From positions 62,001 to 126,000 of the forward strand of contig JAXDAY010000023.1 of assembly GCA_034679345.1 (NCBI GenBank): a stretch of DNA of 64,000 nucleotides, given 5' to 3'. Of this stretch, positions 1 through 7,463 are shown one piece after another. Below the pieces are notes generated by a model that had not been told where the DNA came from, ran no database searches, and saw only the letters and a list, made by a program, of their open reading frames with translations. A program made the translations under genes and the position numbers. How positions within the stretch are numbered: the first letter of the stretch is position 1; each line of letters starts with the position of its first letter. Source of the DNA: JAXDAY01 sp034679345 (lineage in GTDB: Bacteria > Eisenbacteria > RBG-16-71-46 > CAIMUX01 > VGJL01).

Positions 1-871
1 TCGCGACGATGCAGCCGCTCGTCCTCATCCCGGCGAGGTGCTGGATCGCTCCGCTGATCCCGCAGGCGACGTACAGCTTCGGAGAGACGGTCACGCCCGT
101 CTGCCCCACCTGGTGCTGATGGTCGATCCATCCCTTGTCGACGACGGCCCGGCTCGCGCCGACCGCCCCACCGAGCGCGTCGGCGAGATCGCGAATGAGC
201 GAGAAGTTCTCCGGCCCTTTGAGTCCGCGCCCCCCCGAGACGACGATCTCGGCCTCTTGGAGGTCGATCGTCTGTCCGGCCGACTGGAGCAGGTCGATCA
301 CCTTCGCCCGCAGGTCGAGAGGATCCGAAGCGACCGAGAGCTTCACCGTGCTCCCGCTCCGCGAGGGGTCGGGATCGGCCGCCGGATGGGCCCCGGGCCG
401 GAGGGTGACGATGTAGGGGGGATCCCCCACAGTCGCGAGGGTCGCGAACGCCTTGCCGCCGACGATCGACTTGCGCGCCGAGATCCCATGCTCCGCTCGC
501 GAGACCTCGATCGCTTCGGCGATCCACGGCCGGTCGAGTCGCGCGGCGAGCCGCGGCGCGATGTCGCGGCCGAGGGCTGTCGCAGGCAGCAGGATGAGAC
601 TCGCCTTCGAGGAGCTGGCGGCCTCCTGCGCCAGTCGGCTCAGGAGGATGGAGCCGGGCCGCTCGAGGGCGGGGTCATCGGCGAGGACGACCGTGTCGGC
701 TCCGCGGCTGATGAGATCCGCCGCCTTCGCCTCCACTCCATTGCCGGCCAGGATGGCCGTGACGGCGCCGTCCCCCTTCGTGAGGGCACGGGCAAGAGCC
801 AACGCTTCGAAAGCGCTCTTCTTGAAGACCCCGCCCCTCTGCTCGGCGAAAACCAGCACGTCGAATCCCAT
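1..871 (-). CDS. etfA: Electron transfer flavoprotein alpha subunit (partial, C-terminus cut by window)
   Basis: EtfA pairs with EtfB to carry electrons from flavin dehydrogenases to the quinone pool or other acceptors, and holds the FAD. About 290 residues are visible. The N-terminus (MGFDVLVFAEQRGG) is EtfA-like, and the C-terminal FAD domain shows VSGGRGLKGPENF, GASRAVVDKGW, HQVGQTG and ACGISGAIQH. The frame runs off the left edge just after GCIVA, so about 30 residues are missing. The ATG at 871 is chosen because a GGAGG-rich ribosome site precedes it. The etfB stop lies 12 nt upstream, so the two are one operon with etfB first. FAD binding is inferred from family motifs. No frameshift is seen. 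Confidence 0.95.
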   Translation of the reverse strand, partial: MGFDVLVFAEQRGGVFKKSAFEALALARALTKGDGAVTAILAGNGVEAKAADLISRGADTVVLADDPALERPGSILLSRLAQEAASSSKASLILLPATALGRDIAPRLAARLDRPWIAEAIEVSRAEHGISARKSIVGGKAFATLATVGDPPYIVTLRPGAHPAADPDPSRSGSTVKLSVASDPLDLRAKVIDLLQSAGQTIDLQEAEIVVSGGRGLKGPENFSLIRDLADALGGAVGASRAVVDKGWIDHQHQVGQTGVTVSPKLYVACGISGAIQHLAGMRTSGCIVA

Positions 872-883
872 TCCTCCTCCCCC

Positions 884-1672
884 CTAAAGGACTTTCCGCT
901 CTTCGCGAAGCAGGCGCAGGACCTCGACGACGGCGGCGCGCCCGTCGCCGGTCCACTTTCGCCCTTCCTGGCGCATCGGCGGGGGCGAGAGCGATTCGGT
1001 CGCGACTCTGGCCCCAGCGGCGCCGACGAGCGAGGGATCCACGCTCAGGGCGGACGAGCCGATCTCCTCGATCGGCTTCTTCTTCGCCTTCATGATTCCG
1101 GGAAGGCTGGGATACCGGGGCTCGTTCAAGCCCTTGTTCGCCGTGAGAACGGCGGGGAGCTCGAGCTCGACGACTTCCGTCGCCCCCTCGATCTCTCGAT
1201 GCGCCGTCAGGTGGCGCTCGTCCTTCCACTCCAGCTTCGAGACGACGGAGACATGCGGAAGCCCGAGGATCTCCGCAATGGCGGGACCGGTCCCGTAACC
1301 CTCCACGTCGATCGCCACCTTCCCGCAGAGGATGAGGTCGGGATCCAGAGAGCGAATCGTCTCCGCCAAGATCCGCGCTGCGCCGAGCCCGTCGCCCCCG
1401 AGGAGCGAGGCCTCCTTGACGACCAGCGCGCGGTCCGCCCCCAGGGCCAGACAAGTGCGGAGCGCCTCCTCGGTCTTGGCGGGACCAAGCGAGACGACCG
1501 TCAGCGTTCCACCGAACTTCTCCCGGGTCTTCAGCGCCTCCTCCATCGCGTACTCGTCGTACGGATTCACGACGAGCTCGACCCCGGCCGGATCGATCGA
1601 CCGGCCGTCCGCGGCGATGTGGATGCGCGCTTCGGAGCTCGGCACCTGCTTCACGCAGACGACGATGTTCAT
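884..1672 (-). CDS. etfB: Electron transfer flavoprotein beta subunit
   Basis: The 262-residue product is the small ETF subunit, which carries the AMP site and docks with partner dehydrogenases. It starts MNIVVCVKQVP, the usual EtfB opening. It then has a P-loop-like ADRALVVKE/DGLGAARILA region, GKVAIDVEGYGTGPAIAE, and the family signature REIEGATEVVELELPAVLTAN followed by EPRYPSLPGIMKAKKK. The ATG at 1672 is preceded by CTGGAGGG at good spacing; a start seven codons earlier is less likely. It lies directly upstream of etfA. No acyl-CoA dehydrogenase or ETF-quinone oxidoreductase is visible here, so the electron donor is unknown. Confidence 0.95.
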   Translation of the reverse strand: MNIVVCVKQVPSSEARIHIAADGRSIDPAGVELVVNPYDEYAMEEALKTREKFGGTLTVVSLGPAKTEEALRTCLALGADRALVVKEASLLGGDGLGAARILAETIRSLDPDLILCGKVAIDVEGYGTGPAIAEILGLPHVSVVSKLEWKDERHLTAHREIEGATEVVELELPAVLTANKGLNEPRYPSLPGIMKAKKKPIEEIGSSALSVDPSLVGAAGARVATESLSPPPMRQEGRKWTGDGRAAVVEVLRLLREERKVL

Positions 1673-1710
1673 CAACCCTCCAGGGTTGGTCACACCTGTA
1701 GCCTCCCCGC

Positions 1711-1730
1711 GACGGCGTAAAAAAGCCGTC
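1711..1730. promoter_or_regulatory. Inverted repeat GACGGC-N8-GCCGTC upstream of etfB
   Basis: A perfect 6-bp inverted repeat with an A-rich 8-nt spacer (GTAAAAAA) lies about 40 nt upstream of the etfB start. It could be an operator or a leader hairpin for etfBA. It lacks a downstream T tract, so it is a poor terminator. Only the symmetry is seen; no regulator is implied. Confidence 0.25.
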
Positions 1731-1767
1731 CCGGACCCCGCAACTTCGTTCTTCGTCGGGGCGGGAA

Positions 1768-1785
1768 AGTCTGAACCGACAGACT
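1768..1785 (-). terminator. Weak terminator-like hairpin after the lipoprotein gene
   Basis: On the minus strand AGTCTG-TCGGTT-CAGACT forms a 6-bp hairpin beginning at the lipoprotein stop codon and is followed by TTTCCC. The stem is short and the T run is only three, so this is a weak candidate. Confidence 0.25.
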
Positions 1786-2668
1786 AGCCTAGGATTGCGG
1801 AGTCGGGCAAGGAGAAACGGCCCGTGTCCCGGCCTCCCAGGCGGAGGAGAAAATCTCGAAATTCCTCGTCGTCGAGCCTCCGAGCCTCCTTCGACGGCGC
1901 AAGCCGGAAGACGTCTGCCCCAGCCCCTGAATCGGTCCGGCTCCTCGAGAGGCGGACATCGAGGCGAGTGATGGGTTGGCCGATCTCCAGGCTGAATCGT
2001 GCGGGTATTTCGCTATTATCGATTCGTTTACGGCCAACGCGATGCGCCAGCATGGTGATCTGCTGATCCGGGGATCGCAGGGCGATCGTCGCGACCTCGC
2101 CCAGGCTCCCACCGCCCTCGGATCGGAGCTCCACCCAGCCCTGGGGCTCTTCGACCCGGCGTCCGACCACCACCCACCGTTCACCGGGCAGCCGGCTCAG
2201 GATCGGCTCTTCGAGCTGCCGGGCAAGCCGGCCCGGGCAGATCGCATCCAGGATCCCCTGAGCCCAGAGAAGGGGGGCATGGATCCCGCCCCGCGACGGG
2301 CCGGACCAGTAGGTTCCATCTCGCGGCAGGGAGACCGTGGCCGAGTCGCCGTCGATCGCCATCGACAAGACGGGCATGAATGGACCCAGCCGGAGCTGCA
2401 GACGGATTCGATCCGGCCAAGCTGCCCGCAGGCTCCCGAAGAGCTGGACCGCCGAGCCCTCGGGAGGATCGACCCGGACCTCCAGATCGGCGGCGAGGCT
2501 TTCCGGACAGGGACGCGCGGCGATCGCCTCGGCCGCCTGACGACCGCCGGCGGCCCCCTCGGCGACCGGTGGAAGCGACGGCCCGCGACGGGCGCAACCG
2601 CTCCACCCGCAGAGCGCGAAGGTCACGACGAGGGGCAACGCGGCCGCCACGCCGCGGCATGAGATCAT
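1784..2668 (-). CDS. Putative outer-membrane-type lipoprotein (LolB/DUF4292-like, tentative)
   Basis: The 294-residue product starts MISCRG with a hydrophobic signal and a lipobox ending WSGC, so Cys25 is the likely lipidated residue. The rest is soluble and beta-rich, with patterns such as SAVQLFGSLRAAWPDRIRLQLRLGPFMPVLSMAIDGDSATVSLPRD in the style of LolB/DUF4292 lipoproteins that shield or carry hydrophobic cargo. That family call is an impression, not a proven match. The ATG at 2668 overlaps the stop of the upstream CoA-binding gene by 4 nt (ATGA), so the two are translationally coupled. The actual role is unknown. Confidence 0.7.
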   Translation of the reverse strand: MISCRGVAAALPLVVTFALCGWSGCARRGPSLPPVAEGAAGGRQAAEAIAARPCPESLAADLEVRVDPPEGSAVQLFGSLRAAWPDRIRLQLRLGPFMPVLSMAIDGDSATVSLPRDGTYWSGPSRGGIHAPLLWAQGILDAICPGRLARQLEEPILSRLPGERWVVVGRRVEEPQGWVELRSEGGGSLGEVATIALRSPDQQITMLAHRVGRKRIDNSEIPARFSLEIGQPITRLDVRLSRSRTDSGAGADVFRLAPSKEARRLDDEEFRDFLLRLGGRDTGRFSLPDSAILG

Positions 2669-3045
2669 GCGTCGTAGTCCGAGGGTCGTTTGCCGACGGC
2701 GATGATGGAACACGCCTCGATCGGGTTCATTCCGAGGGAGCGGATCTTCTCGACGAGCTCCGGGCTGCCCGCTCCCGGGTTGACGTAGACATCGCGGACC
2801 CCTTTGGCGGGCGCCTCATCGACGACCCTCGAGCCGACGATAGGGACAACGTAGAGGCTCATCCAGGCCGCGTTCTCTGGAACGGCGGAGACCGTGGGAT
2901 AGCAGGTCAACCCCTCGACCACCTTCTCCCTCGGGTGGACCGGATACACGGTCCAGCCGAGATCGCGGTAGGCTCGAACGGCGCGGTTCGAGAAACGCGA
3001 CCGGTCGTTGGAGGCCCCTACGATGATGATGCTCTTCTCGACCAC
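2665..3045 (-). CDS. CoA-binding domain protein (CoA_binding_2 family)
   Basis: This 126-residue single-domain protein has a Rossmann fold seen in VVEKSIIIVGASNDRSRFSN, then GWTVYPVHPREKVVEGLTCYPTVSAVP, YVVPIVGSRVVDEA and VYVNPGAGSPELVEK, all typical of the stand-alone CoA-binding family related to succinyl-CoA synthetase alpha. Family members bind CoA or a nucleotide, but the substrate is not known. The GTG at 3045 is chosen because GGGAGGA sits 5-6 nt upstream; the open frame beyond it is only the antisense of the exonuclease gene. It is divergently transcribed from the exonuclease and overlaps the downstream lipoprotein gene by 4 nt. Confidence 0.85.
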   Translation of the reverse strand: MVEKSIIIVGASNDRSRFSNRAVRAYRDLGWTVYPVHPREKVVEGLTCYPTVSAVPENAAWMSLYVVPIVGSRVVDEAPAKGVRDVYVNPGAGSPELVEKIRSLGMNPIEACSIIAVGKRPSDYDA

Positions 3046-3180
3046 CGATTCCTCCCTTCGGCTCCCCTTGCGGAACCGGGCGGTTCTCCAGGAGACTCGG
3101 GGCCGTCGGGATCCCCGCGTCGATCCTCGAATCTTATCGGACCGCCGCCGGGGTGTCACCGGGATCGATGGGAGGACTCG

Positions 3181-3864
3181 TTGTCGAGACGGAGGTTCTG
3201 GCAAGGTGCCCGCGACTTCGAGGAGCTGCAGAACCTCCTCTGGGGAGAATGGGGGCTCTTCGATGCGCGCGAGCCCGACCCTGGGATCTCCTGGTCCCGC
3301 ACGCCGCTCGCCTTCCTCGACGTGGAGACCACAGGACTCGATCCCGAGGGGGGCGACCGGATTGTGGAAATCGCGATCGAACGAGTCGATCCTGAATCGG
3401 GCGAGCAGCGCTTCATCGAGATTCTCGATCCGGGTCGGCCGATTTCCCCAGAGATCCGCCGGATCCACGCCATCCGCGCCGCCCAGACCCGGCGCGCGCG
3501 CGCCTTCGCCGACGCCGCGCCGCAATTCCTGCCGCTTCTGCGCGGCGCCGTGTGGGTGGGCCACAATCTCAACTTCGACGTCCGGTTCATCCGCGCCGAG
3601 TGCCGTCGCGCCGGGCTCCGGCTCGAGCCGGCGTGGATCGTCGACACCTGGCTGCTCTCTCATCGTCTCTGCGAGCTTCCCAGCCACAGCCTCGAGGCCG
3701 TGGCGCGCCACCTTGGCCACGGCGGCCGCAATCTCCACCAGGCGCTGGACGACATCTTGACGACCCGCGCCGTCCTGGCGAGCTTGGCGGCCCGTATCGA
3801 ACCATCGCCCCGAACGCTCCGGGACCTGCTCGAGACGATGGTTCCGTCGAGGGAGGGATCGTGA
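3181..3864 (+). CDS. 3'-5' exonuclease, DEDDh family (DnaQ/PolC-like)
   Basis: The 227-residue product has the three exonuclease motifs: ExoI FLDVETTGLDP (Asp47, Glu49), ExoII WVGHNLNFDVRFI, and ExoIII NLHQALDDILTTRAV with the DEDDh histidine at about 186. Such enzymes remove 3' nucleotides in proofreading or repair. A separate DnaE is not in the window, so whether this is the replicative epsilon subunit is open; the short N-terminal extension (WQGARDFEELQNLLWGEWG) is not part of the exonuclease core. The TTG at 3181 is chosen because GGGAGGA lies 4-5 nt upstream and the protein begins properly there. Its stop overlaps the alr start (GTGA), so the two are co-translated. Confidence 0.85.
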   Translation: MSRRRFWQGARDFEELQNLLWGEWGLFDAREPDPGISWSRTPLAFLDVETTGLDPEGGDRIVEIAIERVDPESGEQRFIEILDPGRPISPEIRRIHAIRAAQTRRARAFADAAPQFLPLLRGAVWVGHNLNFDVRFIRAECRRAGLRLEPAWIVDTWLLSHRLCELPSHSLEAVARHLGHGGRNLHQALDDILTTRAVLASLAARIEPSPRTLRDLLETMVPSREGS

Positions 3865-5045
3865 TCGAGGACCCGCGCCCGCGTCTGCTCACCTGGATCG
3901 AGATCGACGCCGAAGCGGTGCGAGCGAACATCGCCAGCTTCCGCCGCCGCCTGGGACCCGCGACGGGCTTGCAGGCAGTGGTGAAGAGCAACGCCTATGG
4001 CCATGGGATCGAGCCGATCGCCCGGATCGCGGCGTCGGCGGGAGTCGATTCCTTCGGAGTCCATACCGTCGCCGAGGCGGAGCGGATCGCCGCGCTTGGC
4101 CTCGGCAAGCCGGTCCTCATCCTGGGATATGTGGGCATCGGCGAGGCCGAACGGGTCGCGGCGTGCGGCGCGGAGGCCACCGTCTACAACGTCGAAACGA
4201 TCGAGGCGCTCTCGCGGGCCGCAGTCTCGCTCTCCAAGAGCATCCGCTGCCACGTGAAGGTCGAGACCGGCGTCTACCGCCAGGGAATCCTGCCCCGCGA
4301 TCTCCCGGCGTTCCTCGATCGTCTCCTGGCGCTTCCGGGGCTCGAGACCGCCGGCGTCGCGACGCACTTCGCGAACATCGAGGATACGACCGACCACTCC
4401 TTCGCCTGGTCGCAGCTACGCGCGTTCCAGGAGGCGGCGGCGATCGTTCGCGCCCGCGCTCCGCGGGCCGCGCGACATTGCGCCTGCACCGCCGCCGTTC
4501 TGACGATGGCCGATGCGCTCTTCGACCTGGTCCGCGTCGGCATCGGCCTCTACGGGATCTGGCCCTCCAAGGAGACCCTTCTCTCGTGCCTGCTGGAGGG
4601 AGCGGCCGAGACGCCCCTGCGCCCGGCGATGACGTGGAAGGCGCGGATCGCTCAGATCAAGCTCGCGGAGCCGGGATCAAGCATCGGCTACGGCTGCGCC
4701 CACCGCGTGACCCATCCGACGCGCGTGGCCGTCCTGCCGATCGGTTACGCCGACGGCCTGGATCGACGTCTGTCGGGGATCGGCTCGGTGCTGATTCGCG
4801 GGCGCAGGGCGCCGATTCTAGGCCGGGTCTGCATGAATCTCGTGATGGTCGACGTGACCGACATCGAAGGAGTCTCGCTGGAGACGGAGGCTGCGATCCT
4901 GGGCCGCCAGGACGGCGAGGAGCTGAGCGCCGCGCAGATCGCGGCGCTCTGCCACACGATTCCCTACGAGATCGTCTCCAGGATCAATCCGGCGATTCCG
5001 CGCCTGCCCGTCGATCCCGGCGGGAGAATCCTCGATCTCAGCTGA
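3861..5045 (+). CDS. alr: Alanine racemase
   Basis: This PLP enzyme interconverts L- and D-alanine and supplies D-Ala for peptidoglycan. The 394-residue product has the PLP-lysine motif AVVKSNAYGHG (Lys42), the second-base tyrosine in SSIGYGCAHRV, and the conserved RVCMNLVMVDVTD segment. Length matches the family. The GTG at 3861 overlaps the exonuclease stop by 4 nt and has GGGAGGG upstream. The 3' end overlaps the convergent tRNA-binding protein gene by 8 nt (5038-5045), so there is no room for an ordinary terminator between them. Confidence 0.96.
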   Translation: MIEDPRPRLLTWIEIDAEAVRANIASFRRRLGPATGLQAVVKSNAYGHGIEPIARIAASAGVDSFGVHTVAEAERIAALGLGKPVLILGYVGIGEAERVAACGAEATVYNVETIEALSRAAVSLSKSIRCHVKVETGVYRQGILPRDLPAFLDRLLALPGLETAGVATHFANIEDTTDHSFAWSQLRAFQEAAAIVRARAPRAARHCACTAAVLTMADALFDLVRVGIGLYGIWPSKETLLSCLLEGAAETPLRPAMTWKARIAQIKLAEPGSSIGYGCAHRVTHPTRVAVLPIGYADGLDRRLSGIGSVLIRGRRAPILGRVCMNLVMVDVTDIEGVSLETEAAILGRQDGEELSAAQIAALCHTIPYEIVSRINPAIPRLPVDPGGRILDLS

Positions 5046-5394
5046 CCTTGGAGCCCGGCGGCACTTCGCGCAGCGGTGTCAGGACGGACACCGTATCGGC
5101 CCCGCTCGCCGCGAGCAGCATCCCATGGGACCACTCCCCCCGAAGCTTCGCCGGCTTGAGATTGACGACGACGACGATCGAGCGGCCGACGAGGTCCTGG
5201 GGCTCGTAGTACGGGGCGATTCCCGCCACGATCTGTCGTTGCTCCGTTCCGATGTCGATCTGCAGGCGGAGGAGCTTCTCCGCGTTGGGGTGCCGCTCCG
5301 CCTGGAGGACCCGCGCGACGCGCAGGTCCAGCCGGGCGAACTCCTCGATGCCGATCTCGGACGCGCCGGCGCCCGGCGTCGTTTCCTCGCTCAT
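5038..5394 (-). CDS. Stand-alone tRNA-binding OB-fold protein (MetRS C-terminal domain / CsaA-like)
   Basis: The 118-residue product is almost wholly one tRNA-binding OB fold. It has IEEFARLDLRVARVLQAERHPNAEKLLRLQIDIG, QIVAGIAPYYEPQDLVGR, VVVVNLKPAKLRGEWSHGMLLAA, as in the C-terminal dimerisation domain of methionyl-tRNA synthetase. Here it is a separate polypeptide with no synthetase core nearby; it could act in trans on MetRS or as a CsaA-like RNA-binding chaperone. The ATG at 5394 overlaps the upstream glycosyltransferase stop (ATGA) and has GGAGG just before it. Confidence 0.85.
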   Translation of the reverse strand: MSEETTPGAGASEIGIEEFARLDLRVARVLQAERHPNAEKLLRLQIDIGTEQRQIVAGIAPYYEPQDLVGRSIVVVVNLKPAKLRGEWSHGMLLAASGADTVSVLTPLREVPPGSKVS

Positions 5395-6200
5395 CTCTCC
5401 TCCCGTCGTTCGGAATCGTCCTGCCGGCGGCGGGTCATCCGCTCGTCCAACAGGCGGGCGTACTTGAGCGCCACATAGACGGAGTCCATGACGGCGAGCA
5501 CCAGTCCCGCGCGGCCGTCGAGGAACCCCCCCTTCAGAATGTACCCCTTGAGGAAGCGGATCCCCGGCCGCACGAGCGGATCGAGCAGGGAGGCCGACTT
5601 CCCGTCGCGGATCGACTGGGCGCACCAGAGATCGGCCCACTCCCCCATCTTCCGCCAATGGTGGGTGAGATCGCGGTAGCTCGTGTGGTGAAGGGGCCCC
5701 TCGAGTTCGCCGACTCCGCCTTCAATCGAGAGCGACTCGTGGACGAGCCGCCCGCGGAACTCCGCGCGATCCCGCCGGAACAGGCGCACCACACGGTCGC
5801 CCGACCAGGCCCCGTGGCGCACGACGCGCCCCATATAGTGGTTGAGCCTTCGGATGCGAAACGCCGCCCGATCCCGCGGGTCGCGCACCGCCTTGCGGAT
5901 CGATCGCGCCAGCTCGGGAGAGACAGCCTCGTCCGCGTCGAGCCAGAGAATCCACGGTGCGCGCGTCCGCGATAGGGCGAACTGTCTGGAGGCGACGAAG
6001 CCTTCCCATGGCCGGATCAGGACCTCCGTGGCCAGCGGCGCGGCGCGCTTCGCGGTGGCATCGGACGTCGAGTCGTCCACGACCACGACCCGCTCCCCGG
6101 CCCAGAGGACAGAGCGCAGGCACTTCTCGATCCGATCCTCCTCGTCCCTGGCGACGATGATCACGGCGAGCTCGTCGATGCGATCGGGGTCACTTTCCAC
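5391..6200 (-). CDS. Glycosyltransferase family 2 (KdtX/WaaE-like)
   Basis: The 269-residue product has a GT-A fold with AVIIVARDEEDRIEKCLRSV, the nucleotide-sugar motif VVVDDSTSDAT and the metal-site region WILWLDADEAVSPEL. The C-terminal half (LVHESL, TSYRDLTHHWRKM, FLKGYILKGGFLDGRAG) resembles the LPS-core glucosyltransferase group WaaE/KdtX. It probably adds a sugar to a lipid-linked or LPS-like acceptor at the inner face of the membrane; the sugar cannot be told. The GTG at 6200 is chosen because GAGGAGG lies 6 nt upstream. It overlaps the end of the upstream glycosyltransferase by 11 nt and the downstream gene by 4 nt. Confidence 0.85.
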   Translation of the reverse strand: MESDPDRIDELAVIIVARDEEDRIEKCLRSVLWAGERVVVVDDSTSDATAKRAAPLATEVLIRPWEGFVASRQFALSRTRAPWILWLDADEAVSPELARSIRKAVRDPRDRAAFRIRRLNHYMGRVVRHGAWSGDRVVRLFRRDRAEFRGRLVHESLSIEGGVGELEGPLHHTSYRDLTHHWRKMGEWADLWCAQSIRDGKSASLLDPLVRPGIRFLKGYILKGGFLDGRAGLVLAVMDSVYVALKYARLLDERMTRRRQDDSERREER

Positions 6201-7347
6201 GGGCAACCTCCTCGACGATCTCGGCCGCGCGCGTGGCGATCCTCTCCGCATCGTAGAGCGTTTCGATCCGTCGCAACCCCTCCGCAACCGGATCTCCCAG
6301 CGCGGAGCCCTCGAGCAGCTCTTGGATCGCTTCGGCGGCGGCCCGAGCGTCTCCCGGCGCGAAAAGACGGCCCGCCTCCCCCACCGTCTCGGGAATCACG
6401 TGGATCGAGCTCGCCACGATCGGCACGCCCAGAGCCATATACTCCAGCGCGGAGCGGCAGACCGCCTCGCTCCCCGTGGACGCGATGACCGCCACATCGA
6501 AGCCGGCTGCGGTCTCGAGCGGAGCATCCACCGCTTCGAGGACCGCGAAGCGATCCGCGAGCCCTGCGTCCCGCACCCAGGCCTCGACCCGGGCGCGCCC
6601 CACCTGCCCTTCCGGGCCCGCGACGAGAAACCGGGCGCGGGGATCGCATCGCGCGACGATTCGCGCAGCGGCGACGAGATCCCGGTGCCCCTTGACCGTG
6701 CTATAGCGCGCCAGCATGCCCACGACCCTGGCCTCCCCGGGCCAGCCGAGGCTCGAACGAAGGCGCCGGCGCGCGTCGATGCGATCGATCCCCGCCACCG
6801 ACCGGCGATCGAATCCCGCGGGAAGATGGAGGATGCGATTCGGATCGATTCCCAGCCGGTCGAAGTAATCGCTCCGCATGAACTCGCCGCTGATGAGGAT
6901 GCGATCGGTCGCCGAGGCGTAGAGCCAACGCTGCAGGGGACCGCCGGCGGGACGGCGGATGTCGGAGCGAACGCGCAGGAGCGGGACCCGCCCGCCCGAG
7001 AGGGCGAGTGCCGAGGCGAGGTGCCCGGCCCCGGTGTGGACGAAGACTCCTGCGATCCTGCCGCTTCGCGCGGCATCGCGCAGGCGGCGGACAGCAGGGA
7101 GCAGTCGATGCGGCGCGCTCGAGGCGAGGCCTTCCCACTCGGGCGCGGCGAGACCCGCGGAGGCGGCGCGCGCGGCCAAGGGGCTATCGGCCGGCGCGAC
7201 GATGCGGCTGTGACGGCCGATTCGCTCGAGTCCCATCGCCAGGGTGTAGGCGTGATAGGCGAGGGCGCTCCACCACCGGACCCAGGCGAGATGGAGCAGG
7301 ATCGGTCGATTCGTGTTCTCTTCCACGGGTGGGAGGCAGGCTAACAC
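6190..7347 (-). CDS. Glycosyltransferase family 4 (GT-B, group 1)
   Basis: The product of up to 385 residues has a GT-B layout: an N-terminal acceptor domain with a WWSALAYHAYTLAMGLERIGH-type start, a middle VVGMLARYSTVKGHRDLVAAA, FLVAGPEGQVGRA, and the donor-site region ASTGSEAVCRSALEYMALGVPIVAS with the conserved Glu. These are glycosyltransferase group 1 features. The donor and acceptor are not predictable. The start is uncertain: the first in-frame GTG (7347) has only a weak ribosome site, and another GTG seven codons later has none. It is first in a three-gene minus-strand operon with the GT2 and the OB-fold protein, divergent from the secreted protein at 7464. Confidence 0.85.
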   Translation of the reverse strand: MLACLPPVEENTNRPILLHLAWVRWWSALAYHAYTLAMGLERIGRHSRIVAPADSPLAARAASAGLAAPEWEGLASSAPHRLLPAVRRLRDAARSGRIAGVFVHTGAGHLASALALSGGRVPLLRVRSDIRRPAGGPLQRWLYASATDRILISGEFMRSDYFDRLGIDPNRILHLPAGFDRRSVAGIDRIDARRRLRSSLGWPGEARVVGMLARYSTVKGHRDLVAAARIVARCDPRARFLVAGPEGQVGRARVEAWVRDAGLADRFAVLEAVDAPLETAAGFDVAVIASTGSEAVCRSALEYMALGVPIVASSIHVIPETVGEAGRLFAPGDARAAAEAIQELLEGSALGDPVAEGLRRIETLYDAERIATRAAEIVEEVARGK

Positions 7348-7463
7348 AGGGGCGAGACCCTCTCAAGGCGGGGACCGGTTTCCCGATTGCCTTCAATTCG
7401 AGCGCCCCATAGAGTGATTCGAACGGCCGGACGAGTGTGCGGCCGCATCTTGAGCGGGGTTCG

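Noticed and set aside
38..1720. Long plus-strand open frame antisense to etfB-etfA
   Set aside because: It is the shadow of two well-recognised genes on the other strand, a common effect of high GC, and its protein is Arg/Asp/Gly-rich with no family pattern.
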